From contig CM119264.1 in assembly GCA_051294375.1 (NCBI GenBank), forward strand, positions 9,668,968-9,732,967: a stretch of 64,000 nt of DNA. Direction: 5' to 3'. This stretch comes from Paraspadella gotoi (Eukaryota; Chaetognatha). A program made the translations under genes and the position numbers. The notes below the pieces were generated by a model that ran no database searches, was not told the DNA's origin, and was given only the letters and a program-made list of their open reading frames with translations. Within the stretch, counting starts at the first letter, position 1, and each line of letters begins with the position of its first letter. Below are positions 54,448 through 64,000 of this stretch, in pieces.

Positions 54448-56179
54448 TCAAAAGCCTATGCTGAGGACCCTAACAAGATGAGCAAGAGGCGAAACAAATG
54501 AGCATCAGTCGGTCGAGCATCCGGGCGACGAAACGCACTCGGCGATGTTGCGGGCGCCTTTAGCAGAATTCGACAATGTCGTATCTTCTCCTTCATTTAT
54601 CGTCGCTAAGGTCAGATGTTCGTTGCTCGTGGTGTTGACAATCGATGATTAATTTATTTATTTCAGTAGATATATCTATAGATCATTACATTGACTCTTT
54701 TAAAAATATTAATATATATATAATATTTATTATAATATTAGTATTACGTACGTAGTATAGAATTTTCAAAACTCACGCAGACGAAATGACGGAGAACCGA
54801 AGCAAACTTCCTGAGTAGGCGGGGGCCTGACGAGGAAGTGGAGGGTAGGCATCAGGATGAGAAAGTGTGCCAAAAGAGTGCCAGCGTCACGAACGCCATG
54901 TTGACCGCGTAATAGCCGACAATGGCCACCGCGCCACTTGTGGATTTAAAAAAGTAGTTAATTTTAAAAAAGCAATTCTAAGTAAATTATTGTTAAAATA
55001 ATAGTTGGTAAATAAAAAAAGTGAGTTTACCAGACGGGACGGTGACACAAGAATTGCGAACATCACGATCAACGAGAGAACAAGATGGCGCCAAAAGGTC
55101 GCTTTTTCCGGCATTCTGTAAAAACAGGAGGAAAAAATTTCCAATTTAGTAAAAATAAAGAATATGAAAAAAAAAAAAAAAAACCACTTTGATTCGTGAC
55201 GTCGTCTTACCCGCGGGAAGAATGAACAGGCGATAGTTAAAATGGCCGTAGCGACGCCGGGAAAATGAGAAGAACTTGAGAAGAGGAACAACTGATAAAA
55301 TGAAAAGAACTGAGAGGAGGACAACTGATAAATGAGAGAACTTGAGAGGAGGACAACTGATAAAATGAGAAGAACTTGAGAGGAGGACAACTGATAAATG
55401 AGAAGAACTTGAGAGGAGGACAACTGATAAAATGAGAAGACTTGAGAAGAGGACAACTGATAAAATGTCAGCTCGTAAATTTGTCGAAAGATTAGAATTA
55501 GTACTATGATTCTTGTCCCATTTCATTATTATAGAATTTTTTTCTTTCGTAATTAAAAACACAATTTTTACATATTATACGATGATAATTTTTTTATCTG
55601 TTATTGATTTGTTTGCACATTAATTTTAATAATCATTATCTTACAGAAATTGAGAAGAAAAATTGTCTAAAGCTCGATCGCAATTCAAACCTTGCGTCTA
55701 AATTCGAATGCTGTATAGGACGTGTCATCGGTTCGGGACAACTGCACTCGTAGTGAAGAGTGTTCAGTTTCGTTCTCGAAGTGAAAAAAAAAATATTTTA
55801 AAGCATTTTGTGTGTTTATTTATTATATTTTTTCCGAATATTGTTATTAAAATATTGTTTATTATTAGAGCGCTGATGGCGACTAGCATATTAGCCGAAA
55901 TAAACCAAATTCGTTGTTTTCAAATGCGTTTAATACCAATGCCTTTGTTTCCCATTCCGGATTTTCTTGGAATGCTGCATGTCGACTCTTGTCCATCAGA
56001 GATAATTTCATCTGCATAACAAAAAGTAAGTTCATTAAAAAATGATATCGACTATACTAAGTTACCGAGGGTAGTTTACTTCGTATCCGGAATACTCAAG
56101 CGGCCCATCTTCAAATGGCACCGGTGAGTATCTACGGGATAAAGTCTCAGAGAAGAGCTTCCACACGCCGCCTGGAATT
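54448..56179 (-). pseudogene. Nicotinic-receptor-like gene, truncated noisy first version
   Basis: Minus-strand counterparts of the TM4, TM3, TM2, TM1, loop C and following exons of the gene at 61692-64000, ending at the edge of the Cys-loop exon, where the tandem segment stops. The N-terminal ligand-binding exons are absent. Single-base indels interrupt several exons. Most likely a duplicate assembly of the same gene. Confidence 0.8.
55273..55467 (-). repeat. 34-bp tandem repeat with splice acceptors, noisy version
   Basis: Six occurrences of CAACTGATAAA (minus strand TTTATCAGTTG) at about 34-bp spacing, with indels, matching 62523-62728. Confidence 0.85.
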
Positions 56180-56291
56180 CTCTCTCACAACATCCATCCA
56201 CGAACTTAACCTTGAAATCGAGAAACGAAGACTTAATTAAAATTCCGACAAAAAGGAAGATAATTAACTTTTAAATGTAACTATTATATCA

Positions 56292-56371
<80 letters not shown>

Positions 56372-56492
56372 ACATTCTTTCTCTTCATTTTCATCTCATT
56401 TACAGCATATATTCATTTTAATGAAGGTATACTTCAGTATAATTAAATATTTTAAGTACGATAAGCTTAAATATAAGTTCTCTCTCTCTCTC

Positions 56493-56550
<58 letters not shown>

Positions 56551-56669
56551 GTACTTTGTCCACTGGTATAGTTCAATTCAGGTATAAGTTTACGTTTAGT
56601 CAATTCCGTTGGAGGTACAATAATTCAATTTTTGAATGTCAGTTATATAATCTTTAAATTTTGTGGTAC

Positions 56670-56806
56670 CTTCTCCCTAAAATATCGAATTTTCCTGAAC
56701 CGACTCCATGTAAATGGGTAACGAAAACCATCGATGTAAACGCAGGTATGTCGACCGGATCTGATATATCTTCCAACTGAATATTGACTCCGTCCTCGTT
56801 GCTCAT
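56670..56806 (-). pseudogene. Sulfotransferase first exon, second version, cut from the rest
   Basis: ATG at 56806, 45 clean codons (MSNEDGVNIQLEDISDPVDI at the start) and an AAG/GTACCA donor. It is the error-free form of 49461-49595. The PAPS-loop exon that should follow breaks off at 56199, so this copy cannot make an enzyme. It shows what the first exon really reads. Confidence 0.7.
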
Positions 56807-57633
56807 GTTGGCAAAAAAAAATCTGGTTTCGTGACGGATTCACTTGCAGTACCATAAAGATACAATGTAGAATAAACTATTTTTTTTTAAATTATTCGAC
56901 TTTAATTCGTACTTGATGAAGCTTTCAAACAGGTTTTAATATTTTAAAAACTGGTTTTTGAAAATTTTTAAAATTTCAAAAATTTTAAAAATCAGTTTTG
57001 TGTCTTTCTCCGGCATTATTTTCCCAGAATGCCCCATTTTAATGTTAAAGATTTGGTTATTGAAAAAAGTTAGGGACTTGGTAGTTATAGCATTAAGGTT
57101 TACGGTTAGAGGATAGAGGTTAGGTTAGGTTATGGATTGGTTCATAAGTTTAAAAATATATGGCTTAGTTCTCCAACAATTAGGTTTTCAAAATGAATCG
57201 AGAGACTGTGAAATATGGCTCAAGATGAGTTGTTCTTTTTTCTCTCTTTTCTATATTTAGTTTTCGGCAGCTCCGAACTGAAGGGCGCTTTCGTAACAAG
57301 TCATAATTGGTAAACTTTTTTTGTAAATAGTTTGGATGATTGCAATCTCAAAGTGATTTTTTTCCCTCAAGAAAGGTATAAACACTGCAGTAGACCAATA
57401 TATCATCTGACCTAAGAAATAAATTGATAACTAATTAACTTCCCTATCCTTTCAATTCACAGACAGAAGAGCAATGAGGGTCTTCTGCTGAGTACAAGAA
57501 TAAACAAACAACTTGGCCGTTCACCCAATTTCACCACCTGTATTTTTCGTTTCATGATGTTTCACGATAACAAATTCTAGTCTCTACTGTAAAATACAGA
57601 AACTTTTCAACGAAGTAGTCGCTTGTTTAGAAA
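56807..57633. promoter_or_regulatory. Shared upstream region of divergent sulfotransferase and CSP
   Basis: About 830 bp between two start codons that face away from each other. It includes GGTTAGGTTAGGTTATGG near 57119. No TATA box or other core element can be assigned with confidence. Function as a bidirectional promoter is inferred from the layout only. Confidence 0.3.
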
Positions 57634-59163
57634 ATGTCCGGAGCAGATAAAAGACGGCTCTCGTAAGTTATTGGTTTTTGGCGGTATTTATACTTTACTT
57701 TGGGCGTTGCTTACATATTCTGGAAATAACGAAAATTCTTTATGCGCAACCAAAGAATATTTTTATACGTAATGTCAAACTCAAATACAGAAATAAAGAT
57801 TTAACATGCTTTTCTGGCAACGAGAAGGGTTTCCAAATTTACATGCTTTTGTGTAAAGTGACGTAATATCACTGCGAACTAAATATAAATATTAATAAAC
57901 ATTATTAATTAAAGTTTTTGCATTTACTAATTGCCAAAGATATACATACAATTGATTTTGTGGATCGCAGGGCCAAAGGTGAATCTCTCTATCTACTTCT
58001 CGACATTCAAAAAGACGCCGCCCCGGACGAAGTCAAAAAAGCCTACAGAAAAGTCAGTATTCTAAGTTATTCTAAACGTTGTCATAAACGAATCTTTATT
58101 CGTTTTATCCTAATTTGTTCTAATTGACAGTTGGCGTTAAAACATCATCCGGATAAAAACCCCGACAACCCCGGCGCAGCGGAGAAGGTTAAAAGTCGTC
58201 GTCATTCTTTGTATTTTCTTTGTTATGATCTCAGCAGACTTTTAAAGCTTTAAATTCAATTGATAAAATTGTTTTCGGCTTTAAGCAAATTTGATAAACG
58301 TGAACAAATGAAAATGATATTTTGTTTTTCATGTAGTTCAAAGAGATCAACCACGCTCATTCAGTATTAAGCGACGAAAAAAAGCGTCGCATCTACGACG
58401 AATACGGAAGCTTTGGTCTCTACGTCGCCGAGCAATTCGGGGACGACAACGTGAACACTTACTTCAGATTGACTAGTCCGTGGTGCAAGGTAAGGCCATT
58501 GAACCAATGAGAGACGTATGACCCATTCATCCTCGCTTTTCCTCTATCCGATATTCAATTTGTATCATTTCCCCTTCAGGCCCTTCTGGTATTTTGCGGC
58601 TGCATCACAGGCTGCTATTTCTGCTGCTGCTGCTTCTGTTGCTGTTTCAACTTTTGCTGCGGCAAGTGCAAGCCGTCTACTCCATACGATGACCTCGATC
58701 CTCAGTGCGATCCCGATGAAGTACGTTCACAGTTGTCGGTCTCTCTCACTCAACACCCCTCTTTGTCTCAACACCCCATTTTATAGCTTCATCTTTTTTT
58801 AATCACTCCTCTTGGCGTAGCAGGACAACGGTGAAGACGAGGTCGATCCCGGTGTGGTGACGTCACAACCCGAATCGTCGCCGTCTCGAGAGAAGGGGCC
58901 GGTTTTCGCGATGCCCCCTCCACCCACCGCCAACGGTGCTGGTGAGTGGGATGGGGTGGGTGGGTGGGGTCGCTGCGTCGGATGCGAAGTTTGGTGAAGA
59001 ACTAAAATAGTTGCGCAGAAAAGACGTCAGTGATGGATCAGTCACAAAAAAAGTGTCAAATGAAATGAAAATTTTGGTTGTTGTTGTCATTGTTTGGCTT
59101 GTTACTTTTTTTGTTTTGAAGTAAGCGCAGTTTCCCATTGATATTTTCGTAATTATGTTATTA

Positions 59164-59195
<32 letters not shown>

Positions 59196-59469
59196 TATTA
59201 TTATGTTATATTATATTAGCTGAACAATATTTTTAAAAAATTATACTACTACTGTTTTTTGTTGTTTTTTTTTTACAGCTGATCCATTCCCTTCGAAAGT
59301 AACGGAGAACACGACGTTAAATTCCGATTCTAAAGAGGTCTACGGGGGAACCCTCAATCAGACTGTCACTTCTCAGCCTTCGCCGTCGTCGTCGCCGACG
59401 AAGACGACGACGTCGTTAGCGGAGACGACGACGACGACGACGACATCGTCTTCCGCTGCCGTAGAGTGA
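57634..59469 (+). CDS. CSP: Cysteine string protein, DnaJ co-chaperone (DNAJC5 family)
   Basis: A synaptic vesicle Hsc70 co-chaperone. Seven exons, all in phase: 57634-57662, 57971-58052, 58131-58187, 58337-58489, 58580-58720, 58824-58941 and 59279-59469; 256 residues, slightly longer than the ~200 of mammalian DNAJC5. The start [17 protein letters not shown] matches the family N-terminus, with a Ser at the PKA site position. The J domain spans about 14-80 with HPD at 43-45. The linker [17 protein letters not shown] is highly conserved. The Cys string (113-137) has 13 Cys, including CCCCFCCC, for palmitoylation and membrane attachment. The C-terminal tail is Ser/Thr-rich, partly from an ACG repeat, and is not conserved. 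It is divergent from the sulfotransferase (56806) and convergent with the receptor gene; a hammerhead motif lies 290 bp downstream. Confidence 0.95.
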
Positions 59470-59755
59470 CGTAGCATCCATCTGGAACTCTTGTCTAAAA
59501 AAAACTTTTTTTCCCCGCTTTGGTATCTTATTCTTTTTTATGTTAAAAATTTCAAAAAAGTCTAAAATTTTAATGTAACGGATCTTATGAATATGATAAA
59601 AAAATTTATACTTCTAGTTTGTAATACGTGCCTTGTACGTATTTTGATTTTTGTTCAGAGTTTGTTAAATTTATATTTAATCCTCATTTAAAATTTTTTT
59701 TATTGTATTTTGACTTTCTTTTTGCTATTTAAAATAGTTTAGAGATGAAACGAAA

Positions 59756-59874
59756 AATTCGTTGTAATAGCAATTTTTTATTTTTATTGAATTCATTTGC
59801 TGATGAAGACTCGTAACACTAAGAGTCGAAACATGTACATTAATAAAAATAAAAAATTGCTATTACAACGAATT
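59756..59874 (+). ncRNA. Type I hammerhead ribozyme-like motif downstream of CSP
   Basis: Seen: core CTGATGA at 59800-59806, one extra A at 59807, stem II GACTC (59808-59812) with GAGTC (59823-59827) closing a 10-nt loop, then GAAA at 59828-59831. Stem III would be AC/GT (59831-59832 with 59835-59836) with a 2-nt loop; the cleavage nucleotide is A at 59837. Stem I starts C-G, A-T, has an asymmetric internal loop (59789-59797 against 59840-59841) and then a perfect 33-bp helix (59756-59788 with 59842-59874). Known: CUGAUGA and GAAA are the invariant core of hammerheads, and short stem III forms occur in Penelope-like elements and retrozymes. An extra A after A9 lowers activity in one known viroid hammerhead but does not abolish it. 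Self-cleavage here is inferred. It is sense to CSP, probably in or after the 3' UTR. Confidence 0.75.
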
Positions 59875-61177
59875 AAACTTTAATCCTTTTTTATGCCATT
59901 AATTTTATTCAGTCTTTTTATATACCAAGAAAGGTTTGGAAAATTCAATTTAATAAAAATATTTTTAGGAATAATTATGATTCCGGTCATATAAAATCGT
60001 CCAAACCCCCAAATCTTTCAAAAGATGAAATATCCTCTAGAGGAGAAGACAATTAAACACGAATCATATTTGATTTTTAAGTTTAGTTACTTGATTTACT
60101 TGTATGAAAGAAAAAAAAAATTTTAATTCAACATTTTACTGTATTAGGTATAAGATGATTTTGTAGTTTTATATATGGTGTACCTTAGTTTTATCAAATT
60201 TAAATTACTCTGCCTCGCAAGATTATTATTTTGACAAATTTTCATACAAGAAAATGAACTATTTAAATTTAAAAATTCCCTTATATTGTGTTGTTAAAAG
60301 AAGAAATTCTTGTGAAATGTTGTTACTATTATTGCTGCCGTGTAGTTCGCGACGATTTCAGGGGATGGTTATTTTGGTGTTGGATATTTCTTTAGCATAA
60401 TATTTGTGAATTAGTTAATTTAAACATGTATTATATACACTTTTTGTTCGTGCTATTTTCGTTAATTTTATCAGAGAAAAGTGTATAACTAATGACTGCT
60501 TTACAATTCATAAAACCACGCTAATTTTTTTATAACTATTTTAATTTATGTATTACTCATATTTATAAAAAAATTCAAAGTAAAAGAAAACTTTAATAGT
60601 ATTCGCTTTAAATTTTAAACAAAATAGATTAGATATGGAGCTTATATACATTTTGAAACTCAAATTTATCTTTACTTTTGCTACGTGATATTACATGCTT
60701 AGTTTTTTATTATTCAAGCTTCTGCATTGTTAAAATTAATAAGAGATAAACAAGATATATCTTGTTATTTAAATTTAAATAAGCACTCAAAAATAAACAT
60801 TTATTTAAATTTTTTCTTTGCCTTGCTTCCCATAGGTTTTTAAGTCTTTCTGACGCTATCACTATATTTACTAATGTTTAAATCAAGAAAACTTACTTCA
60901 TAGTTGTTTCTGTCATCCTTTGATAATATTTTTGAGAACTTTATTATTCAAAGCACATTTACATGAACCTAATCGTGCAACAGTAATTTTAAGTTAATGT
61001 TAATGTTCTTGTGGATAATTTGTTTAAGAATTCGTTGGAATCACAGTAAGTCATACTTAGAATTAGATTCAATACAATTTATCAAGAAAAGTAGTATGTT
61101 GAAAAAAGGGACAATTTAGAAATGAACTCGCTGACAATAATATAAAAACTAAAAAACACAAACTACTTTCAGTGAGG

Positions 61178-61186
<9 letters not shown>

Positions 61187-61241
<55 letters not shown>
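61187..61241. repeat. (GA)n microsatellite
   Basis: Perfect GA run between CSP and the receptor gene; the noisy version is at 53937-53999. Confidence 0.95.
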
Positions 61242-61245
<4 letters not shown>

Positions 61246-61691
61246 GATCTTAACGATTTTTTTATTATTTATTATTAAAGGACGATGGAAATAGCATGTA
61301 TTTTATATCTTTTTTTAATTAATCAAAATGGCAAATTGTAACCGAAAATATTTTCCTATATTTTACGTTGCTCAATTAGAAACACTTTTCTTCTGTATGA
61401 TTTTTAGTTTATTTGTACAATGTACATAAATGACCGAGTTTCGATAAGTATTTCTTTTTTTCAGATTTGTTGATTGATTGATTGCCAGTTTAATTAGGTA
61501 GCATAGAAATTGTTTAAAAAAATTAGTGGAAGTTACAGATAACGATTTTTTTTTAAATAAATTCTATTTACAAAGCGAAAATAAATAAACTTTTTTCAAA
61601 ATCTAATTGATTTGATTAAAATGAAAAAAACACACATATGACGAAATGTAACATTTTCTCTTCAGTATTTTCTAATGAATTGCATTGTTCT

Positions 61692-64000
61692 TCAAAAGCC
61701 TATGCTGAGGACCCCTAACAAGATGAGCAAGAGGGCGAAACAAATGAGCATCAGTCGGTCGAGCATCCGGGCGACGAAACGCCACTCGGCGATGTTGCGG
61801 GCGCCTTTAGCAGAATTCGACAATGTCGTATCTTCTCCTTCATTATCGTCGCTAAGGTCCAGATGTTCGTTAGCTGGTGGTGTTGGACAATCGATTGATT
61901 AATTTATTTATTTCATTAGATATATCTATAGATCATTACATTGACTCTTTTAAAATATTAATATATATATTATATATTTATATAAATATTAGTATTACGT
62001 ACGTATATAGAATTTTCAAAACTCACGCAGACAGGAAATGACGGAGAATCCCGAAGCAAACTTCCTGAGTAGGCGGTGGGGCCTGGACGAGGAATTGGAA
62101 GGGTAGGCCATCAGGATGAGAAAGGTGTGCCAAAAGAGTGCCAGCGTCACGAACGCCATGTTGACCGCGTAATAGCCGACAATGGCCACCGCGCCACCTT
62201 GTGGGATTTAAAAAAGTAGTTAATTTTAAAAAAGCAATTCTAAGTAAATTATTGTTAAAATAATAGTTGGTAAATAAAAAAAAGTGAGTTTACCAGACGG
62301 GACGGTGACACAAAGAATTGCGAACATCACGATCAACGAGAGAAACAAGATGGCGCCAAAAGTCGCTTTTTCCCGGCATTCTGTAAAAACAGGAGGAAAA
62401 AAATTCCAATTTTAGTAATAAAAAATGAAAAAAAAAAAAACCACTTTGATTCGTGACGTCGTCTTACCCGCGGGAAGAATGAACATGGCGATAGTTAAAA
62501 ATGCCGTAGCGACGCCGGGAAAAATGAGAAGAACTTGAGAAGAGGACAACTGATAAAATGAAAAGAACTTGAGAGGAGGACAACTGATAAAATGAGAAGA
62601 ACTTGAGAGGAGGACAACTGATAAAATGAGAAGAACTTGAGAGGAGGACAACTGATAAAATGAGAAGAACTTGAGAGGAGGACAACTGATAAAATGAGAA
62701 GAACTTGAGAAGAGGACAACTGATAAAATGTCAGCTCGTAAATTTGTCGAAGATTAGAATTAGTACTATGATTCTTGTCCCATTTCATTATTATAGAATT
62801 TTTTCTTCGTAGATTAAAAACACAATTTTTTACATATTATACGATGATAATTTTTTTATCTGTTATTTGATTTGTTTGCACATTAATTTTAATAATCATT
62901 ATCTTACAGAAATTTGAGAAAGAAATTGTCTAAGCTCGATCGCAATTCAAACCTTGCGTCTAAATTCGAATGTGTATAGGACGTGCTCATACGGTTCGGG
63001 ACAGCACTCGTAGTGAAGAGTGTTCAGTTCCGTTCCTCGAAGTGAAAAAAAAAAAATATTTTAAAGCATTTTGTGGTGTTTATTTATTTATATTTTTTCC
63101 GAATATTGTTATTAAAATATTGTTTTATTATTTAGCGCTGATGGCGACTAGCATATTAGCCGAAAATAAACCAAATTCGTTGTTTTCAAATGCGTTTAAT
63201 TACCAATTGCCTTTGTTTCCCATTCCGGATTTTCTTGGAATGCCTGCATGTCGACCTCTTTGTCCATCAGAGATAATTTCATCTGCATAACAAAAAGTAA
63301 GTTCATTAAAAAAATGATATCGACTATACTAAGTTACCGAGGGTGAGTTACTTCGTATCCGGAATACGTCCAAGGGCCCATCTTCAAATGGCACCGGTGA
63401 GTATCTACGGGATAAAGTCTCAGAGAAGAGCTTCCACACGCCGCCTGGAATTTAGCCTAAAGAAGAATGATTAACTTTTTAGACTATTGAAGGTTTGGGA
63501 AAGCGTGAATTAAAAACGTTTTTTACTATTTTCAATTTACTTGAGGAACAAATAAGACTGTTCCGTCGGGTGAAACAACGGCGTTGCTATCTTCAATCTC
63601 GAAGGGCTCTGCGGCGTTGTAGAGAGTCACATCCGGGATCCAGAGTTTTGAAGAGGGGATTCGCAGCTGTGCGTCATCCGGTAACTTGTATTTAGCCGGA
63701 TCGAAGGAAAGCCTGGAGACAATCATGACACATTGACACATTGCATTGGTGAGAAAAGCTTAAACGGAGTTCCAAAGATATATATAAAAACAGTTCAGAA
63801 CCGAAAGAAAAAAAATGTGTCTGTGGAAAAAAAAGGATGAAAAAAAAACCAGGTAATACAAATGACAATATAAATGAAAAAATAGAGAAGGAAAAAAATT
63901 ACAAAGATTAAAGAGTTCACTAATCTATCCTTCTATAACCTCGGGTCTTTCCACATGAGTTTCATCCAAATGTTCCCGGAAAAAGTTCTTCTTTGGCCAA
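61692..64000 (-). CDS. Cys-loop receptor, nicotinic acetylcholine receptor alpha-type subunit, 5' partial
   Basis: A pentameric ligand-gated channel subunit at the cell surface. Minus-strand exons, all in phase: 63940-64000 (runs off the window; NIWMKLMWKDP, loop D), 63541-63712 (LRIPSSKLWIPDVTLYN, loop A), 63352-63456 (Cys-loop, YPVDTHRC and WTYSGY), 63204-63282 (NPEWE), 62953-63035 (YECCPEPYE, FRRK), 62468-62549 (TM1, ending ILPA), 62294-62380 (TM2), 62027-62197 (TM3) and 61692-61873 (TM4, EWRFVARMLDRL, stop TGA). The vicinal CC marks alpha-type subunits. TM2 begins EKATF and keeps Glu at -1', Thr at 2' and Leu at 9', which suggests a cation pore; position 20' is not acidic. The Cys-loop has 14 residues between cysteines instead of 13. 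The TM3-TM4 loop is short. Remaining N-terminus and signal peptide lie outside the window. Confidence 0.92.
62523..62728 (-). repeat. 34-bp tandem repeat carrying a splice acceptor, about six units
   Basis: On the minus strand each unit reads TTGTCCTCCTCTCAAG then TTCTTCTCATTTTATCAG. TTTTATCAG/TTG is the acceptor of the TM1 exon. Using the unit nearest TM1 gives exactly ten residues between RRK and the TM1 proline, as in known nicotinic subunits. The two outer units share CCTCTTCTC where the inner ones have CCTCCTCTC. Confidence 0.9.
63457..63540 (-). other. Receptor intron
   Basis: Short intron, donor CAA/GTAAAT at its 63540 end and acceptor TTTAG/GCT at its 63457 end, phase 0. The tandem segment ends just inside the adjoining exon, so this intron exists only once. 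Confidence 0.85.

Larger units (their letters stand above)
48996..56179. repeat. First (noisy) version of a 7.2 kb tandem segment
   Basis: Matches 56199-63452 in order and orientation along its whole length. Differences are mostly single-base indels in homopolymers and elsewhere, equally dense in exons and introns. It carries the 5' part of the sulfotransferase, a broken CSP and a receptor fragment. The left end falls in the sulfotransferase PAPS-loop exon and the right end at the 5' edge of the receptor Cys-loop exon. Confidence 0.93.
56199..63452. repeat. Second (clean) version of the 7.2 kb tandem segment
   Basis: Length about 7.25 kb against about 7.18 kb for the first. It follows the first after 19 bp of unrelated sequence (56180-56198). 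All CSP and receptor exons in it are open and in phase. Confidence 0.93.

Noticed and set aside
57091-57140. Interstitial telomere-like sequence (GGTTAGGTTAGGTTA), also at 49885-49935
   Set aside because: Only two or three units; too short to mean telomeric origin, though TTAGG is the arthropod telomere unit.
63495-63695. Plus-strand frame opposite the receptor exon
   Set aside because: It is the antisense shadow of the conserved minus-strand loop A exon.

Overview
The window looks like nuclear DNA of an invertebrate animal. Genes are split into small exons by GT-AG introns (one GC-AG), intergenic DNA is AT-rich, and simple repeats are very dense: (GA)n, (GAAA)n, (GAC)n, (GATT)n, (TAA)n. The gene families are animal ones: a Vilse/ARHGAP39-type RhoGAP, cysteine string protein, a Cys-loop receptor subunit and a cytosolic-type sulfotransferase. 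I cannot name the species. Most long open frames here are translated microsatellite.

Layout. 1-5177: repeats, no supported gene. 5178-17385 (+): at least nine exons with matching splice phases of an unrecognised single-pass membrane protein. 17504-24200: assembly gaps and very noisy sequence, with a large inverted repeat around a 25-N gap. 24200-32050: repeats, no gene recognised. 32051-33886 (+): the four last exons of an ARHGAP39/Vilse orthologue (RhoGAP domain). 33887-47730: repeat-rich intergenic DNA with relics of at least three repeat families. 47731-49595 (-): sulfotransferase. 48996-56179 and 56199-63452: two tandem versions of one ~7.2 kb segment holding the sulfotransferase 5' end, the CSP gene (+) and the 3' part of a nicotinic-receptor-like gene (-). 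The second version keeps all frames open. The first has single-base indels throughout, including in codons, and is probably unpolished sequence rather than a second locus. The true order is probably sulfotransferase(-), CSP(+), receptor(-).

The most interesting objects lie in this last block. About 290 bp after the CSP stop, on the sense strand, is a near-complete type I hammerhead ribozyme fold (59756-59874): CTGATGA, a 5-bp stem II, GAAA, a 2-bp stem III, and a perfect 33-bp outer stem I that carries an AATAAA. In the receptor gene, the 3' splice site of the intron before transmembrane segment 1 sits in a 34-bp unit repeated about six times, so there are several identical acceptors, of which only every third keeps frame. 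The receptor has the vicinal Cys pair of alpha-type nicotinic subunits but a Cys-loop one residue longer than usual.

Sulfotransferase and CSP start back to back and share a ~0.8 kb upstream region. CSP and the receptor are convergent, with the ribozyme between them. Both CSP (synaptic vesicle chaperone) and the receptor would act at synapses, but I see no evidence that they are co-regulated.
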